From: Candidatus Dechloromonas phosphorivorans | Lineage (GTDB): Bacteria > Pseudomonadota > Gammaproteobacteria > Burkholderiales > Rhodocyclaceae | NCBI GenBank assembly: GCA_016721185.1 | Contig: JADKIP010000005.1 | Span: forward strand, 173,061 to 237,060 | Reading direction: 5' to 3' | DNA: 64,000 nucleotides | Part shown: positions 1 to 7,328 of the stretch, in pieces | Numbering within the stretch: the stretch's first letter is position 1 | Layout of the letters: each line of letters starts with the position of its first letter | Program-made: the position numbers and the translations under genes | Notes under the pieces: generated by a model | Told to the model about the DNA's origin: nothing | What the model saw: the letters and a program-made list of their open reading frames with translations, nothing else | The model's database searches: none

Positions 1-106
1 TGGCCAACAGTTCGTTAATCCGCTGCTCGCTCTCTTCGCGGCTCATCGGTGGCGGCGGTGGGCGATTGGCCTCCAGCTTCAACAGTCGGCGGTCAAGCAC
101 TGGCAC
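1..106 (-). CDS. Partial hypothetical phage-type protein (5' end only)
   Basis: A reading frame on the minus strand opens with GTG at 104-106 (a second GTG lies at 98-100) and runs off the left edge of the window. The visible peptide begins VPVLDRRLLKLEANRPPPPP and continues with an acidic, probably helical stretch containing SREESEQRINELL. The start overlaps the stop of the 65-residue gene upstream, the tight packing usual in phage-like operons. No family is recognised; the proline run and short helix do not suggest a function. Confidence 0.35.
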   Translation of the reverse strand, partial: MPVLDRRLLKLEANRPPPPPMSREESEQRINELLA

Positions 107-290
107 GGCGCACCTCTTCCGGCGTAACAAACTCGATAATCATGTAGCAATAATCGGGGTGGTCGGGCTCAAAGCCATGACGGCGGATTGCCTCGTCGTT
201 GGGCTCCCCTTTATCAGGAAAAATCAATTCATACTTCTGGACGCTCGTAACTCCTGAAATCTTGTCGAGTCTCTTGGAAAGTGCGCTCAT
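93..290 (-). CDS. Small hypothetical protein (65 aa)
   Basis: This 65-residue acidic protein has no recognised domain. Its ATG overlaps the TGA of the DUF5681 gene in an ATGA arrangement, and its own end overlaps the next gene on the left, so it is probably translated as part of the same operon. The sequence (SKRLDKISGV near the start, then PDYCYMIIEFVTPEEV near the end) looks like a compact globular protein with alternating strands. Its neighbours are phage or satellite genes, so a role in that element is likely, but no function can be assigned. Confidence 0.5.
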   Translation of the reverse strand: MSALSKRLDKISGVTSVQKYELIFPDKGEPNDEAIRRHGFEPDHPDYCYMIIEFVTPEEVRRASA

Positions 291-718
291 TTCTTTGTTG
301 CCTCCAGTGCGGTGATGCGTTGTTCCAGTTCATGCGTTTCGATTGAGCGGCGGCGATTCTCCACAATGCCCGCCAGCGTTGCGCCTTCTCCTGGCAGTAG
401 CTCACCCATGCCGACCGCTTGCAGAATCGCGCCTTGTGCCTCTACGCAGCCGTCAGCGGTACGCGTGTCGGGCAGGTCAATATTTATCGGGCGCTCTCTC
501 AGCGGCGGTGCCAGTCGTTCGATGACGAGGCGAGCAGCCATCAGGTCGCCACCTTTCGCAGCATCAATCACCGCTTTGGTGATTTCCTCTGCTCCCTGTT
601 CCATCAGGTTCAGCACCATCATGGTTGCCTTGTTGCGCATCCCTTGTGGCTTGCCGGATGGATTACCGGACTGGCCTTTCTTCCATGCGTGCGGAGGCGC
701 TTTGCGCTTTTCAATCAT
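287..718 (-). CDS. DUF5681 domain protein
   Basis: This 143-residue protein carries the signature of DUF5681 near its N-terminus: WKKGQSGNPSGKPQG at about residues 12-26, followed by a helical region and a short C-terminal coiled coil (ETHELEQRITALEA). DUF5681 proteins are common beside terminase and other packaging or replication genes of prophages and integrated elements; their biochemical role is not established. The start overlaps the end of the Toprim gene by 8 bases. Basic N-terminus and context suggest DNA association, which is inference. Confidence 0.7.
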   Translation of the reverse strand: MIEKRKAPPHAWKKGQSGNPSGKPQGMRNKATMMVLNLMEQGAEEITKAVIDAAKGGDLMAARLVIERLAPPLRERPINIDLPDTRTADGCVEAQGAILQAVGMGELLPGEGATLAGIVENRRRSIETHELEQRITALEATKK

Positions 719-1391
719 TGCTAATCCTTTCCAAATTCAGAGATTGATTATTCAGTTCGTCGAGCCAGTCGCCAGCGACCGATGGAATGCGAACCTCCGC
801 CGTGTAGCCCTTCAACTTCAGTCGATGCGCGGCGGCGAAGGCGGCCTTCTGTCCGGCAAAGTTCTGGTCGTTGTCGGCAAATACCACGACCTCACGCACA
901 CCGTCGGGCGGCTCGAAACTTTCAATACCGCTGGTCGAGATACACGACCATACCGGCAGGGCGAACAATTCCGCAGCGGCGAGCGCAGTCTCGATGCCTT
1001 CAGTTATGCCAATGCGCTCAGAAATGGGTGCTAGTCGAATCGCCACCCCCGTCAGTGGCATTCCTTGCATTAGCTTCTTCGGATGCGACACAGGCGCTTT
1101 CTGTGCGTTTTGTAGGTATGTCCGATGCAATGAACGTGCTTCCCCGTCGGGTCCGGTCACGGTCGCCAGCATTGCTGGGAAATTGCCGGGCACGACGTCA
1201 CCACGGTATGCCAAGCCAGGATGGAAGCGTATCGACTCGGGCAACTTGTTGAGCGTCAGGCCACGACCGCGCAAATAACGAACAACCTCATCGCCTGGCT
1301 GAATCGGTGCCGACTCCTTCCATACCCGGCGCAGGGCTTCCAGTTTGGCGTCGTCGCTGCGTTCGGACTTGATGGCCGATGAGGATGTCAT
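711..1391 (-). CDS. Toprim-domain (DUF7146-type) primase-like protein
   Basis: This 226-residue protein has a middle domain (about residues 35-105: VVRYLRGRGL, SIRFHPGL, LHRTYLQ) of the kind found in phage DnaG-like primases, then a Toprim domain from about residue 125. The Toprim catalytic glutamate is in ITEGIETALAA and the paired acidic residues are in VVVFADND. No N-terminal CHC2 zinc finger is present: an in-frame stop lies 45 bases upstream of the ATG, so the protein starts after where the finger would be. It could act in element replication with the large primase-helicase downstream, or be a reduced relic. The Toprim call is secure; the activity is inferred. Confidence 0.75.
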   Translation of the reverse strand: MTSSSAIKSERSDDAKLEALRRVWKESAPIQPGDEVVRYLRGRGLTLNKLPESIRFHPGLAYRGDVVPGNFPAMLATVTGPDGEARSLHRTYLQNAQKAPVSHPKKLMQGMPLTGVAIRLAPISERIGITEGIETALAAAELFALPVWSCISTSGIESFEPPDGVREVVVFADNDQNFAGQKAAFAAAHRLKLKGYTAEVRIPSVAGDWLDELNNQSLNLERISND

Positions 1392-1440
1392 ACGTGGTGG
1401 GCACCGCTCGACCCTTCGATTGTTGAACTGAATTCATCGC

Positions 1441-1668
1441 TCAGCCTCGCGCGCCCACGCGCGCGGGCGCGTACTGCTCGGTTCCGCTCTTGCCGGTAAC
1501 CCACTGTTCAACAGCCAACTCCACCGCGCGCCACACTGGCAGGTTCCTGGCCTTCGCTGCGTCGCGCAGCTGGTCAATCATGCCTCCGCCTATGGTTACC
1601 TCGAGCCGACGGCAGCCGGCCTCCTGGAGCCTCGCCCTGTGGGCCTGGACGTTGGTCATATTGTTCAC
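1441..1668 (-). CDS. Small ribbon-helix-helix-like protein (75 aa)
   Basis: A 75-residue protein whose middle (RRLEVTIGGGMIDQLRDAAKARNLPVWRAVELAVEQWV) follows the pattern of a ribbon-helix-helix DNA-binding protein: one short beta strand followed by two helices. Its ATG overlaps the stop of the zinc-ribbon protein to the right by four bases (ATGA), so the two are probably co-translated. RHH proteins in mobile elements usually act as autorepressors or partition or mobilisation accessory factors. No close family is recognised, so this is a fold-level guess. Confidence 0.5.
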   Translation of the reverse strand: MNNMTNVQAHRARLQEAGCRRLEVTIGGGMIDQLRDAAKARNLPVWRAVELAVEQWVTGKSGTEQYAPARVGARG

Positions 1669-1868
1669 TTTGGTGTCTCCTTGATCTTGAAGCCGGCGCG
1701 CACCACCTGGCCGCAGCAGGGGCAGTGTTCCTTGCCTGCTGCATTTTGTTCATCTCGCCGCTTAATGGCGGCGTGCAGGGTCGGGGGCTTTATGCCAGCC
1801 TCCTTGGCTGCAGCGCTCAATGATTTGCCCTGCTCGTAAAGCACCAGGGCGGCTTGGGTCTTAGACAT
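1665..1868 (-). CDS. Small HTH protein with C-terminal zinc ribbon (67 aa)
   Basis: The first 37 residues look like a helix-turn-helix (ALVLYEQGKSLSAAAKEAGI then KPPTLHAAIKRRD), similar to transposase-type or Psq-type HTH motifs. The C-terminus has a half zinc knuckle (HCPCCGQ), which would need a partner or dimer to complete metal binding. It is the first gene of the leftward operon and faces a divergent gene across 150 bases that contain a dyad at 1890-1927, so it is a candidate regulator of its own region. This is inference from context. Confidence 0.5.
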   Translation of the reverse strand: MSKTQAALVLYEQGKSLSAAAKEAGIKPPTLHAAIKRRDEQNAAGKEHCPCCGQVVRAGFKIKETPK

Positions 1869-1889
1869 GTTGCTCTCACTGACAAAAGG

Positions 1890-1927
1890 TTAGCTGCGAT
1901 AACATTAATTTTAGCATAAGCAGCTAA
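1890..1927. promoter_or_regulatory. Operator-like dyad in divergent intergenic region
   Basis: The 150 bases between the leftward HTH gene and the rightward 83-residue gene contain an exact 8-bp inverted repeat, TTAGCTGC at 1890-1897 and GCAGCTAA at 1920-1927, separated by 22 AT-rich bases. A second repetitive patch follows at about 1950-1970 (TAGTACCTAATACTAATACC). The spacing and position suit an operator bound by a dimer that controls both divergent promoters; the binding protein is not known. Confidence 0.4.
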
Positions 1928-2018
1928 TACAAAATAGTTCTTGCAACCATTAGTACCTAATACTAATACCCTGCTCAGCAACACAAAATCACCTCTCAAA
2001 CCAACCAGGAGCAAAACC

Positions 2019-2270
2019 ATGAACACCGCCACCATCAGCCACAAAGGCGAAACCATCACGCTGCAAGTGCTCAACAACCACGACCAGGCCGATATCGCCG
2101 AACACTTCAACTTACTGGCCGATGGCTTTGCTCAGATCGTTCCAATCCTGCGCCGGCTCATCAACGAATGCCCTGATGCCGCTGGCCATGCCCGGGGCGC
2201 CCTGGCCATCGCCTTGGAGCACGGCCCATTGGCCTCAATGTGGGAAGGTGAATTTCTGCCAACACGATGA
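2019..2270 (+). CDS. Hypothetical protein (83 aa)
   Basis: The ATG at 2019 is preceded by AGGAG about ten bases upstream, which favours it over an upstream in-frame ATG at 1941. The 83-residue product (MNTATISHKGETITLQVLNN at the start) has a short strand-rich N-terminus and an amphipathic helical remainder. No family is recognised. It is the only gene on its transcript and ends just before a strong intrinsic terminator at 2293. It belongs to the mobile element and is transcribed divergently from the HTH operon. Confidence 0.55.
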   Translation: MNTATISHKGETITLQVLNNHDQADIAEHFNLLADGFAQIVPILRRLINECPDAAGHARGALAIALEHGPLASMWEGEFLPTR

Positions 2271-2292
2271 ACGGACCGCCCGCACAAGACAA

Positions 2293-2317
2293 AGCCCGGA
2301 TCGCTCCGGGCTTTTTT
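2293..2317 (+). terminator. Rho-independent terminator
   Basis: Perfect 8-bp stem AGCCCGGA (2293-2300) and TCCGGGCT (2305-2312) with a TCGC loop, followed by a run of T. It ends the 83-residue gene and lies directly at the stop codon of the convergent gene on the minus strand. Confidence 0.85.
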
Positions 2318-2634
2318 CATTCCAGTATCCGACAGTAACCATCAGCCAACTCAACGATGGGGTAGCCCTCATCGATCAACCGCTTGACATCACCGGGGTA
2401 AATATCGAAGTCGCACACTCGGGAGGTGTGCCCTTGTTGCAAACCCAAGTGCGTCAAGCGCATGGCCGCGATCAGAAACTCGTCGTGGCTGAACTCGCCT
2501 TTAAGCAGTTGGATCAAATCACGGTCTTCCAGCCGCCACTGACTGCGTTGCCTTGCGCTCTCCAGTCGCCGCGCGTGCTGCTCCTCGGCCATGCGTCTGA
2601 TCGACTCTTTGGATAGCTGCATCATTCGATTCAT
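2317..2634 (-). CDS. Hypothetical protein (about 105 aa)
   Basis: A minus-strand gene whose best start is the ATG at 2632-2634, with GGAG about six bases before it; a TTG twelve bases further upstream is possible. The product begins with a strongly charged helix (LSKESIRRMAEEQHARRLESARQR) and ends in a compact C-terminal part (VCDFDIYPGDVKRLIDEGYPIVELADGYCRILE). No family is recognised. It is convergent with the 83-residue gene and belongs to the element. Confidence 0.5.
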   Translation of the reverse strand: MNRMMQLSKESIRRMAEEQHARRLESARQRSQWRLEDRDLIQLLKGEFSHDEFLIAAMRLTHLGLQQGHTSRVCDFDIYPGDVKRLIDEGYPIVELADGYCRILE

Positions 2635-2866
2635 ATCGTTCTCCAACTCTGATTAGGTAGGAGGGATGCTAGGAGGCAGTTGCGACAGTTGCCGGCTGAT
2701 GGGTTGCCTCGCGATTTTTTGCGGTTAGCCGCTATTACCTTGGCCACGGGGCGATGTCCGGAAATTGTGGAAACAGGCCCCCGCTGCGGTCGAGGCTGGG
2801 GATTCGCAGACAGGGCATGACCCAGATCAATAGGCCGCCGGTGCCTGGTGAATAAAATACGGCGCC

Positions 2867-3151
2867 ATGACCAAATCAGATCTAATTTCCACCCTGGCCG
2901 GACGCTTTCCGCAGCTGACGAGGCCTGACGTCGACGCAGCCGTCGCGACAATCCTCAACGCCGCAGCCGATACGCTCTGTCGCGGCGGACGTATCGAGAT
3001 CCGCGGGTTTGGCAGCTTTGCCCTCAACTACCGGCCGCCACGCTTGGGGCGGAATCCGAAGACCGGAGAGCGGGTACCGGTGCCGGGAAAATGGACGCCC
3101 CACTTCAAGGCTGGCAAGGAACTGCGCGAGCTGGTCGACCTGAAGCTGTAA
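2867..3151 (+). CDS. IHF-beta/HU-like DNA-bending protein carried by the element
   Basis: A 94-residue member of the bacterial HU/IHF family, with the helical dimer core (KSDLISTLAGRFPQLTRPDVDAAVATILNAA), the signature GRIEIRGFGSFALNYRPPRLGRNPKTGE and the beta-arm proline region around residues 55-70. Similarity to IhfB is clear (RGFGSF, RNPKTGE), but the arm and C-terminus differ enough that it may be an element-encoded paralogue rather than the chromosomal subunit. It sits alone between phage-type genes, close to the candidate iterons, so a role in origin or recombination-site architecture is plausible. IHF family membership is certain; the role is inference. Confidence 0.8.
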   Translation: MTKSDLISTLAGRFPQLTRPDVDAAVATILNAAADTLCRGGRIEIRGFGSFALNYRPPRLGRNPKTGERVPVPGKWTPHFKAGKELRELVDLKL

Positions 3152-3213
3152 GAAATCCTTAATGACTGTTAGGTATAGTCCCGCCCGCTGGAGACAATAC
3201 AGAGGATTTCAAA

Positions 3214-3396
3214 ATGACAAATCAGATCGAACAATTGCGCCAAAGGGCCGTGGCGCTCTGCGCTGAGCACGGTGTGACTGTGCGTTCCTATGGGCAAGCC
3301 TGGTGGCTCGTCGGCAATGGCATCAATCGCGTTGTGGCCGAACTGGCCGGACTGTGCCGGAGTGACATCGCCCCGCTGGGCGTCGCCAAGCGGTAA
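3214..3396 (+). CDS. Small hypothetical protein (60 aa)
   Basis: A 60-residue product starting at an ATG with AGAGGA seven bases upstream, and ending just before a clear terminator. The sequence (QLRQRAVALCAEHGVTVRSY, then AWWLVGNGINRVVAELAGL) resembles short proteins often found next to integrated-element regulators, but no named family is recognised. The ribosome site, terminator and neighbours support a real gene. Confidence 0.55.
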   Translation: MTNQIEQLRQRAVALCAEHGVTVRSYGQAWWLVGNGINRVVAELAGLCRSDIAPLGVAKR

Positions 3397-3417
3397 GGAT
3401 TACCGACTCTCAAAAAC

Positions 3418-3439
3418 AAACCCGCCGATTGGCGGGTTT
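3418..3439 (+). terminator. Rho-independent terminator
   Basis: AAACCCGCC (3418-3426), loop GATT, GGCGGGTTT (3431-3439): a perfect 9-bp stem ending in T residues, 22 bases after the 60-residue gene. Confidence 0.75.
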
Positions 3440-3492
3440 GTCGTTTCTGGCTGCTCCTCGTTGCCGTGTGGTGCCAGTGCGCGGTGCGAAAA

Positions 3493-3660
3493 GGTTACAG
3501 GTTACAAGTTGCTAACTTTCACTATTCTGGGGAAATTACAATTCCCCAGACTGTAGAGATGGTTGTTGTTTACTGTGTATCTTGGCTGAACCTCTTGTAA
3601 CTTGTAACTTGTAACCTAATAAAACCCAGTAAACACAAGGCTTTCAGAGGTTACAAGTTT
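3493..3660. repeat. Cluster of TTGTAAC/GTTACAA 7-mers, candidate replication iterons
   Basis: Short direct and inverted copies of TTGTAAC cluster between the 60-residue gene and the end of the primase gene. There is a pair in GTTACAA orientation at 3494-3508 (GGTTACAG then GTTACAAG), three perfect tandem copies of TTGTAAC around 3596-3616, and another GGTTACAAG at about 3650-3658. A further copy lies inside the primase coding region near 3738-3748. Two inverted repeats are interleaved: TCTGGGGAA/TTCCCCAGA at 3526-3550, and TGTTTACTG with its partner CAGTAAACA about 60 bases apart. Iteron clusters beside an initiator or primase gene mark origins in P4-like satellites and many plasmids; that reading is inference here. 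Confidence 0.55.
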
Positions 3661-3664
3661 TCCG

Positions 3665-6600
3665 CTAGTCGATAAAATCATCTTCGAGCTGACTTTCCGC
3701 AGTGGCATCCAACAGGCGACGAACCGCATCTTTGTCGGTTACAAGTTCTTTCGTCCAGACTGGCCGATGGGTATCCCCACCCCACTTCACAGGCTCCGGG
3801 AATTTACGGTAACCGAAGTCCAACATCAGTCGTTGCATGAAGTTCGTCTTGGGAGCATCCACGCCGCTGGAAACCATCGCCCGGGACAGCATCCGTGTCG
3901 AGACCACCTTATCGCTGAACCCTACACCACCAGACTCAATCAGTTCACGGGCGACTGTCGTTTCTTCGGACACGCCGAACCCAATCATCAACGATTTCTC
4001 ATCAGTCATCGGGGCCGGGGAGTTTCGCTTGAAGCCCGACAGATCACGATCGAGAAACCAACGACGTAATGACGCAGCGTGATTGAAAATGCAGTCGTGC
4101 AACCGGTCGAAATATTCCCCGGGTTCGCACCCGACGATCTTGGCGAATTGTTTGATGTCGCGCCAGGGAACAAAGATAACCAGCCAGCGGCGATCATCAT
4201 CTTTGAGCGGAAGGGCGTCCTTGTGATTGGTGAAAGCGATGTAATTCATCGTATTGGGAGCGTTGTACGGATCTTTTCCCTTTCGGTGGACCGATATGTT
4301 GTCGTTCGCGATACCGGGCTTCAGGGAGTTGAGAACGTCAAAGCGGTTCGTCCCTTGCAGCCGGATCTCCTCGAGTACCCCGACACAGGCACCTTCGCTC
4401 CACCCGTTGAAATCCGACTTGCTGATTACTTCCGGTGAGATAACGTTGACGTTTGGCTCACCCATTACCTGAGCCAAGAGCGTCCCGATGAGGCTCTTAC
4501 CATCGCCTTCGATGCCTTGGATTACCGGAACGTGGCGGATCTTCAGGCTGGGGTACTGGACGTTGTGGGCCATGAAGTCAATCAGACGATCGGCCAGCCA
4601 CTGACGGCCACTACACAACGCCAGGAGGTGACCAGCGATCACGGACACAACCTTGAGCCCCTCCACGGACAGAGTGTCGGCTTCTTTCGGTACCGAACTC
4701 GGGCGATAGGTGTTGACGCAGGTCACCCCTGGCCACGTAAAGTTTTTTCCTGCGACGGGAAGATATACACCTCGCGTGACAACCTTGATCGGAAAGACTT
4801 CGAGCGCGACATATTCAGCCGACATTCGATTACCTTCGTCATCTTTGGGACAGAGACGGTTATGTTTCGCGTTGAAGCCCTTCGAGCTCAGCCACTGGTC
4901 GGTATCGTACTGATAAAACAGGTCACGATCGGTGACGTAGTACCAATCTCGCAGCCAGTCGGGTGAATTGTCATTCTTCGGTTTGGTGCTAGCCTGTTTG
5001 ATTAGTTTCTTTGCGGCGCCAATACCTGGTGTTTCCCCCCACGCCTTCAGCTTCTTGTTCAATTCTGCAGACAGGGCGTCACGCTGTTGATCACTGACAG
5101 TGGAATCAGCGGCGATGCCAGGGCAAACGATCTCCCGTAGCGTACCTTCGTCCGGTGCCGAACGGATCTTAGCGCGCCAACCTTCAAGCGTTGCCTGGCG
5201 GTCCTTTGCTCCCTGCTCGGCCTCTTCGGCCTGTTGCGCCTTGATCTCATCCAGCCCGGCCGCGTACTCCCGCATTGCTTGATCGCTCGGGCGGTGGCCG
5301 CAAGAAGTACCCTCAGCGTTTTCTCGCTCGAAAGCGTCCTCTGTTTCGACCTCATCCAGGTGGCCGAACTTGAACTCGCGGACCAGATCCCAGAGGTTGG
5401 CGATGCCAACGATCGGCCAGGTGTTGTGCGAACTGCCGACGTGCATGTCGTCGTCGTGGACCCACACGCCTTCCTTCGTCCCGCCTCCACCAGTCAGCCA
5501 GGTCCACCGACGCTGGCTGACATACTCAAAATCACCGTCAAGTAACTGCAGTAGCACCTGCTCGGCGCTGAAGGTCTTGTGGAACAAACCAATCAGCCCG
5601 TCCTTCTCCGACGGATCGACCAGCTTCATATCATTGCCGCCTTCGCCGGAGCCAGTGACGCGAGCTGACGTCAGAAGCGAGTCGCAAAGGACGAGGTCGA
5701 CGTATTCATCTGTACCTTGGTGGAATCCACTTCGCTCGCGTATTGGATCTTCCCGACCCTCGAAAATTGGATCTGCTGTGTAGTTGTACTGCACCCGACG
5801 AAATACGGAAGCATCGACTTGCGGGCCGACATCCTTTGCGAAGGCTGTCATCTGCGCGGACGTATAAGGTGTTTTTGAGATGAAATGGATGTGGCACTTC
5901 AGCTTATTGCCAGGCTCGATGATCATCCTTGAACCGTCCTGCCCCACTTTTTCATAAGTCACCCCGGCGGAGGAGCTTAGGTGCCAGTAGAAACTAGCTC
6001 TCAGGAACGCTGGGTGTTTCGGCGCCAACACCTGTGCGATGTAGTCCTGAACAGCTAACTCGGTGTGGTCAATGGAACTGACAAAGTCCGGTTCAAAATT
6101 ATCGACATCAATCATGAACCAGTGCAACGGTTGATCATTGAAATTAGTGCTGTCGCGGACGAAAAACCCAGGACCACGTCCTTTGGTAGCAGCCGAACGT
6201 CCGACAAAAGCACCACGAACCGGGCAACATTTTGGCATTTTGTGCAACGTGGATAGGAGGTCACGAAGACCGGGCCATCCTTTGGTTTCCTCTTTGTGTT
6301 CCTTAAAGCTCGCTGCCGCATCCGCATCGCGCCGAGTCCCATCAGCCAGATAGGTTTTGGTCAGATTGTATTGCTCATGGCATTCAAGTACCGTGATGTG
6401 GTCGGTCGGGATAGCGTGCATACCCTTGACGTATATCTGGCGAGTCAAAACGGGGTCGACGAAGCCGTCTTCGACACGGGGCTTTGCCGTGTGAATCAGC
6501 TTGTCAGGAAAAGGCAGTGTTCCCTTCTGGAACATGCCGCATTTTTCTTTTTTGACCAAAGCCCGGACCTGCTCCAAGGTCATCGGCTCAGGCATCCAGA

Positions 6601-7114
6601 ACGCCAGGTATGCCAATTGTGTTTTCTTAAGGTCAATGCTCGGCTTCACCAGTCCGACAAAATCAAGGTTGTGAAACATCCTGGGTAGCGTTGCTCTGAT
6701 CTCAAGCATCAACTTTTCACGGTCGGTCTCAGCAGTGCTCACACCGGCATCGAAGATGATCACATTCGAGAGGCGATCGACAAAGTTTGCACCCTTGAGA
6801 GGCCGGGTGGGAATCAATCCACCGTCGGCCATCACGGCAGCGTCATCGCCGACGTACGGGCCAAGAATAACCGAAGAGTTTTCGTCATTGAACAGGTCGG
6901 CGAAGACTCGAGCGATATCGTCCAGCGAGGCTACGGGAAGTTCCAGAACTCGCTTCGCTTCGCAGTTTTCCGGGGCACTCCGATTCTCGGAAAAGTTTGC
7001 ACCGCGCAACACAGCGGTCAGAATTTCGGCCGATTCGACGACTGTGATAAAGTTGTGGATAGCAGTATTTTGTTGGGGCGCCTCTGCCGGGGCGCCCTTT
7101 TTATTGGTGGACAT
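3665..7114 (-). CDS. Large primase-polymerase/helicase (DUF5906-type), element replication protein
   Basis: A 1149-residue protein typical in layout of replication proteins of P4-like satellites and integrative plasmids. The N-terminal half has features of an archaeo-eukaryotic primase: an acidic pair in HWFMIDVDNFEPDF (near residue 340) and a histidine strand in KLKCHIHFIS about 90 residues later. The C-terminal third is an SF3/D5-type helicase with Walker A GIEGDGKS, an acidic Walker B-like stretch (VGVLEEIRLQG) and a sensor-like asparagine in YIAFTNHKDALPL, ending in a DDDRRW motif. It follows the AlpA-like gene by ten bases in one operon. The protein probably primes and unwinds at the iteron cluster just beyond its 3' end. 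Domain assignments are by motif; no structure search was possible. Confidence 0.8.
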   Translation of the reverse strand: MSTNKKGAPAEAPQQNTAIHNFITVVESAEILTAVLRGANFSENRSAPENCEAKRVLELPVASLDDIARVFADLFNDENSSVILGPYVGDDAAVMADGGLIPTRPLKGANFVDRLSNVIIFDAGVSTAETDREKLMLEIRATLPRMFHNLDFVGLVKPSIDLKKTQLAYLAFWMPEPMTLEQVRALVKKEKCGMFQKGTLPFPDKLIHTAKPRVEDGFVDPVLTRQIYVKGMHAIPTDHITVLECHEQYNLTKTYLADGTRRDADAAASFKEHKEETKGWPGLRDLLSTLHKMPKCCPVRGAFVGRSAATKGRGPGFFVRDSTNFNDQPLHWFMIDVDNFEPDFVSSIDHTELAVQDYIAQVLAPKHPAFLRASFYWHLSSSAGVTYEKVGQDGSRMIIEPGNKLKCHIHFISKTPYTSAQMTAFAKDVGPQVDASVFRRVQYNYTADPIFEGREDPIRERSGFHQGTDEYVDLVLCDSLLTSARVTGSGEGGNDMKLVDPSEKDGLIGLFHKTFSAEQVLLQLLDGDFEYVSQRRWTWLTGGGGTKEGVWVHDDDMHVGSSHNTWPIVGIANLWDLVREFKFGHLDEVETEDAFERENAEGTSCGHRPSDQAMREYAAGLDEIKAQQAEEAEQGAKDRQATLEGWRAKIRSAPDEGTLREIVCPGIAADSTVSDQQRDALSAELNKKLKAWGETPGIGAAKKLIKQASTKPKNDNSPDWLRDWYYVTDRDLFYQYDTDQWLSSKGFNAKHNRLCPKDDEGNRMSAEYVALEVFPIKVVTRGVYLPVAGKNFTWPGVTCVNTYRPSSVPKEADTLSVEGLKVVSVIAGHLLALCSGRQWLADRLIDFMAHNVQYPSLKIRHVPVIQGIEGDGKSLIGTLLAQVMGEPNVNVISPEVISKSDFNGWSEGACVGVLEEIRLQGTNRFDVLNSLKPGIANDNISVHRKGKDPYNAPNTMNYIAFTNHKDALPLKDDDRRWLVIFVPWRDIKQFAKIVGCEPGEYFDRLHDCIFNHAASLRRWFLDRDLSGFKRNSPAPMTDEKSLMIGFGVSEETTVARELIESGGVGFSDKVVSTRMLSRAMVSSGVDAPKTNFMQRLMLDFGYRKFPEPVKWGGDTHRPVWTKELVTDKDAVRRLLDATAESQLEDDFID

Positions 7115-7124
7115 GGTTGCCCCC

Positions 7125-7328
7125 TCAGACGGCGATGCCGTGGGTGAGCAACTTCTCGATCGACTCCGTTTTGATACGGGTCGAACGCTGTCCGAAATGG
7201 ATAACCTCCAGCTCCCCGGCGCCGATCAGTTGATACAGCTTGGTGCGGCCGACACGTAAAACGGCCATAGCCTCGAGGACCGTCAGCAGGCGGCCGGACG
7301 GGGTGGTAATACTTTGAATTTGGTTCAT
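7125..7328 (-). CDS. AlpA/MerR-type small HTH regulator or excisionase
   Basis: A 67-residue protein of the AlpA/excisionase helix-turn-helix class: LLTVLEAMAVLRVGRTKLYQLIGAGELEVIHFGQRSTRIKTESIEKLL fits the winged-helix pattern in which a recognition helix (RTKLYQLI) is followed by a wing (FGQRSTRI). Such proteins regulate integrase or replication genes and often serve as excisionases in P4-like islands. It lies ten bases upstream of the primase-helicase and is the first gene of that operon, so it probably controls or accompanies its expression. The long leader upstream carries hairpins. Confidence 0.75.
   Translation of the reverse strand: MNQIQSITTPSGRLLTVLEAMAVLRVGRTKLYQLIGAGELEVIHFGQRSTRIKTESIEKLLTHGIAV

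Noticed and set aside
312..1278. Long plus-strand open frames (240, 156 and 135 aa) across the DUF5681 and Toprim genes
   Set aside because: They are antisense shadows of well-supported minus-strand genes, arginine/serine/proline-rich, without ribosome sites or family similarity.
3493..3660. CRISPR array
   Set aside because: The repeats are only 7 bp, partly tandem and in both orientations, without uniform spacers or cas genes nearby.
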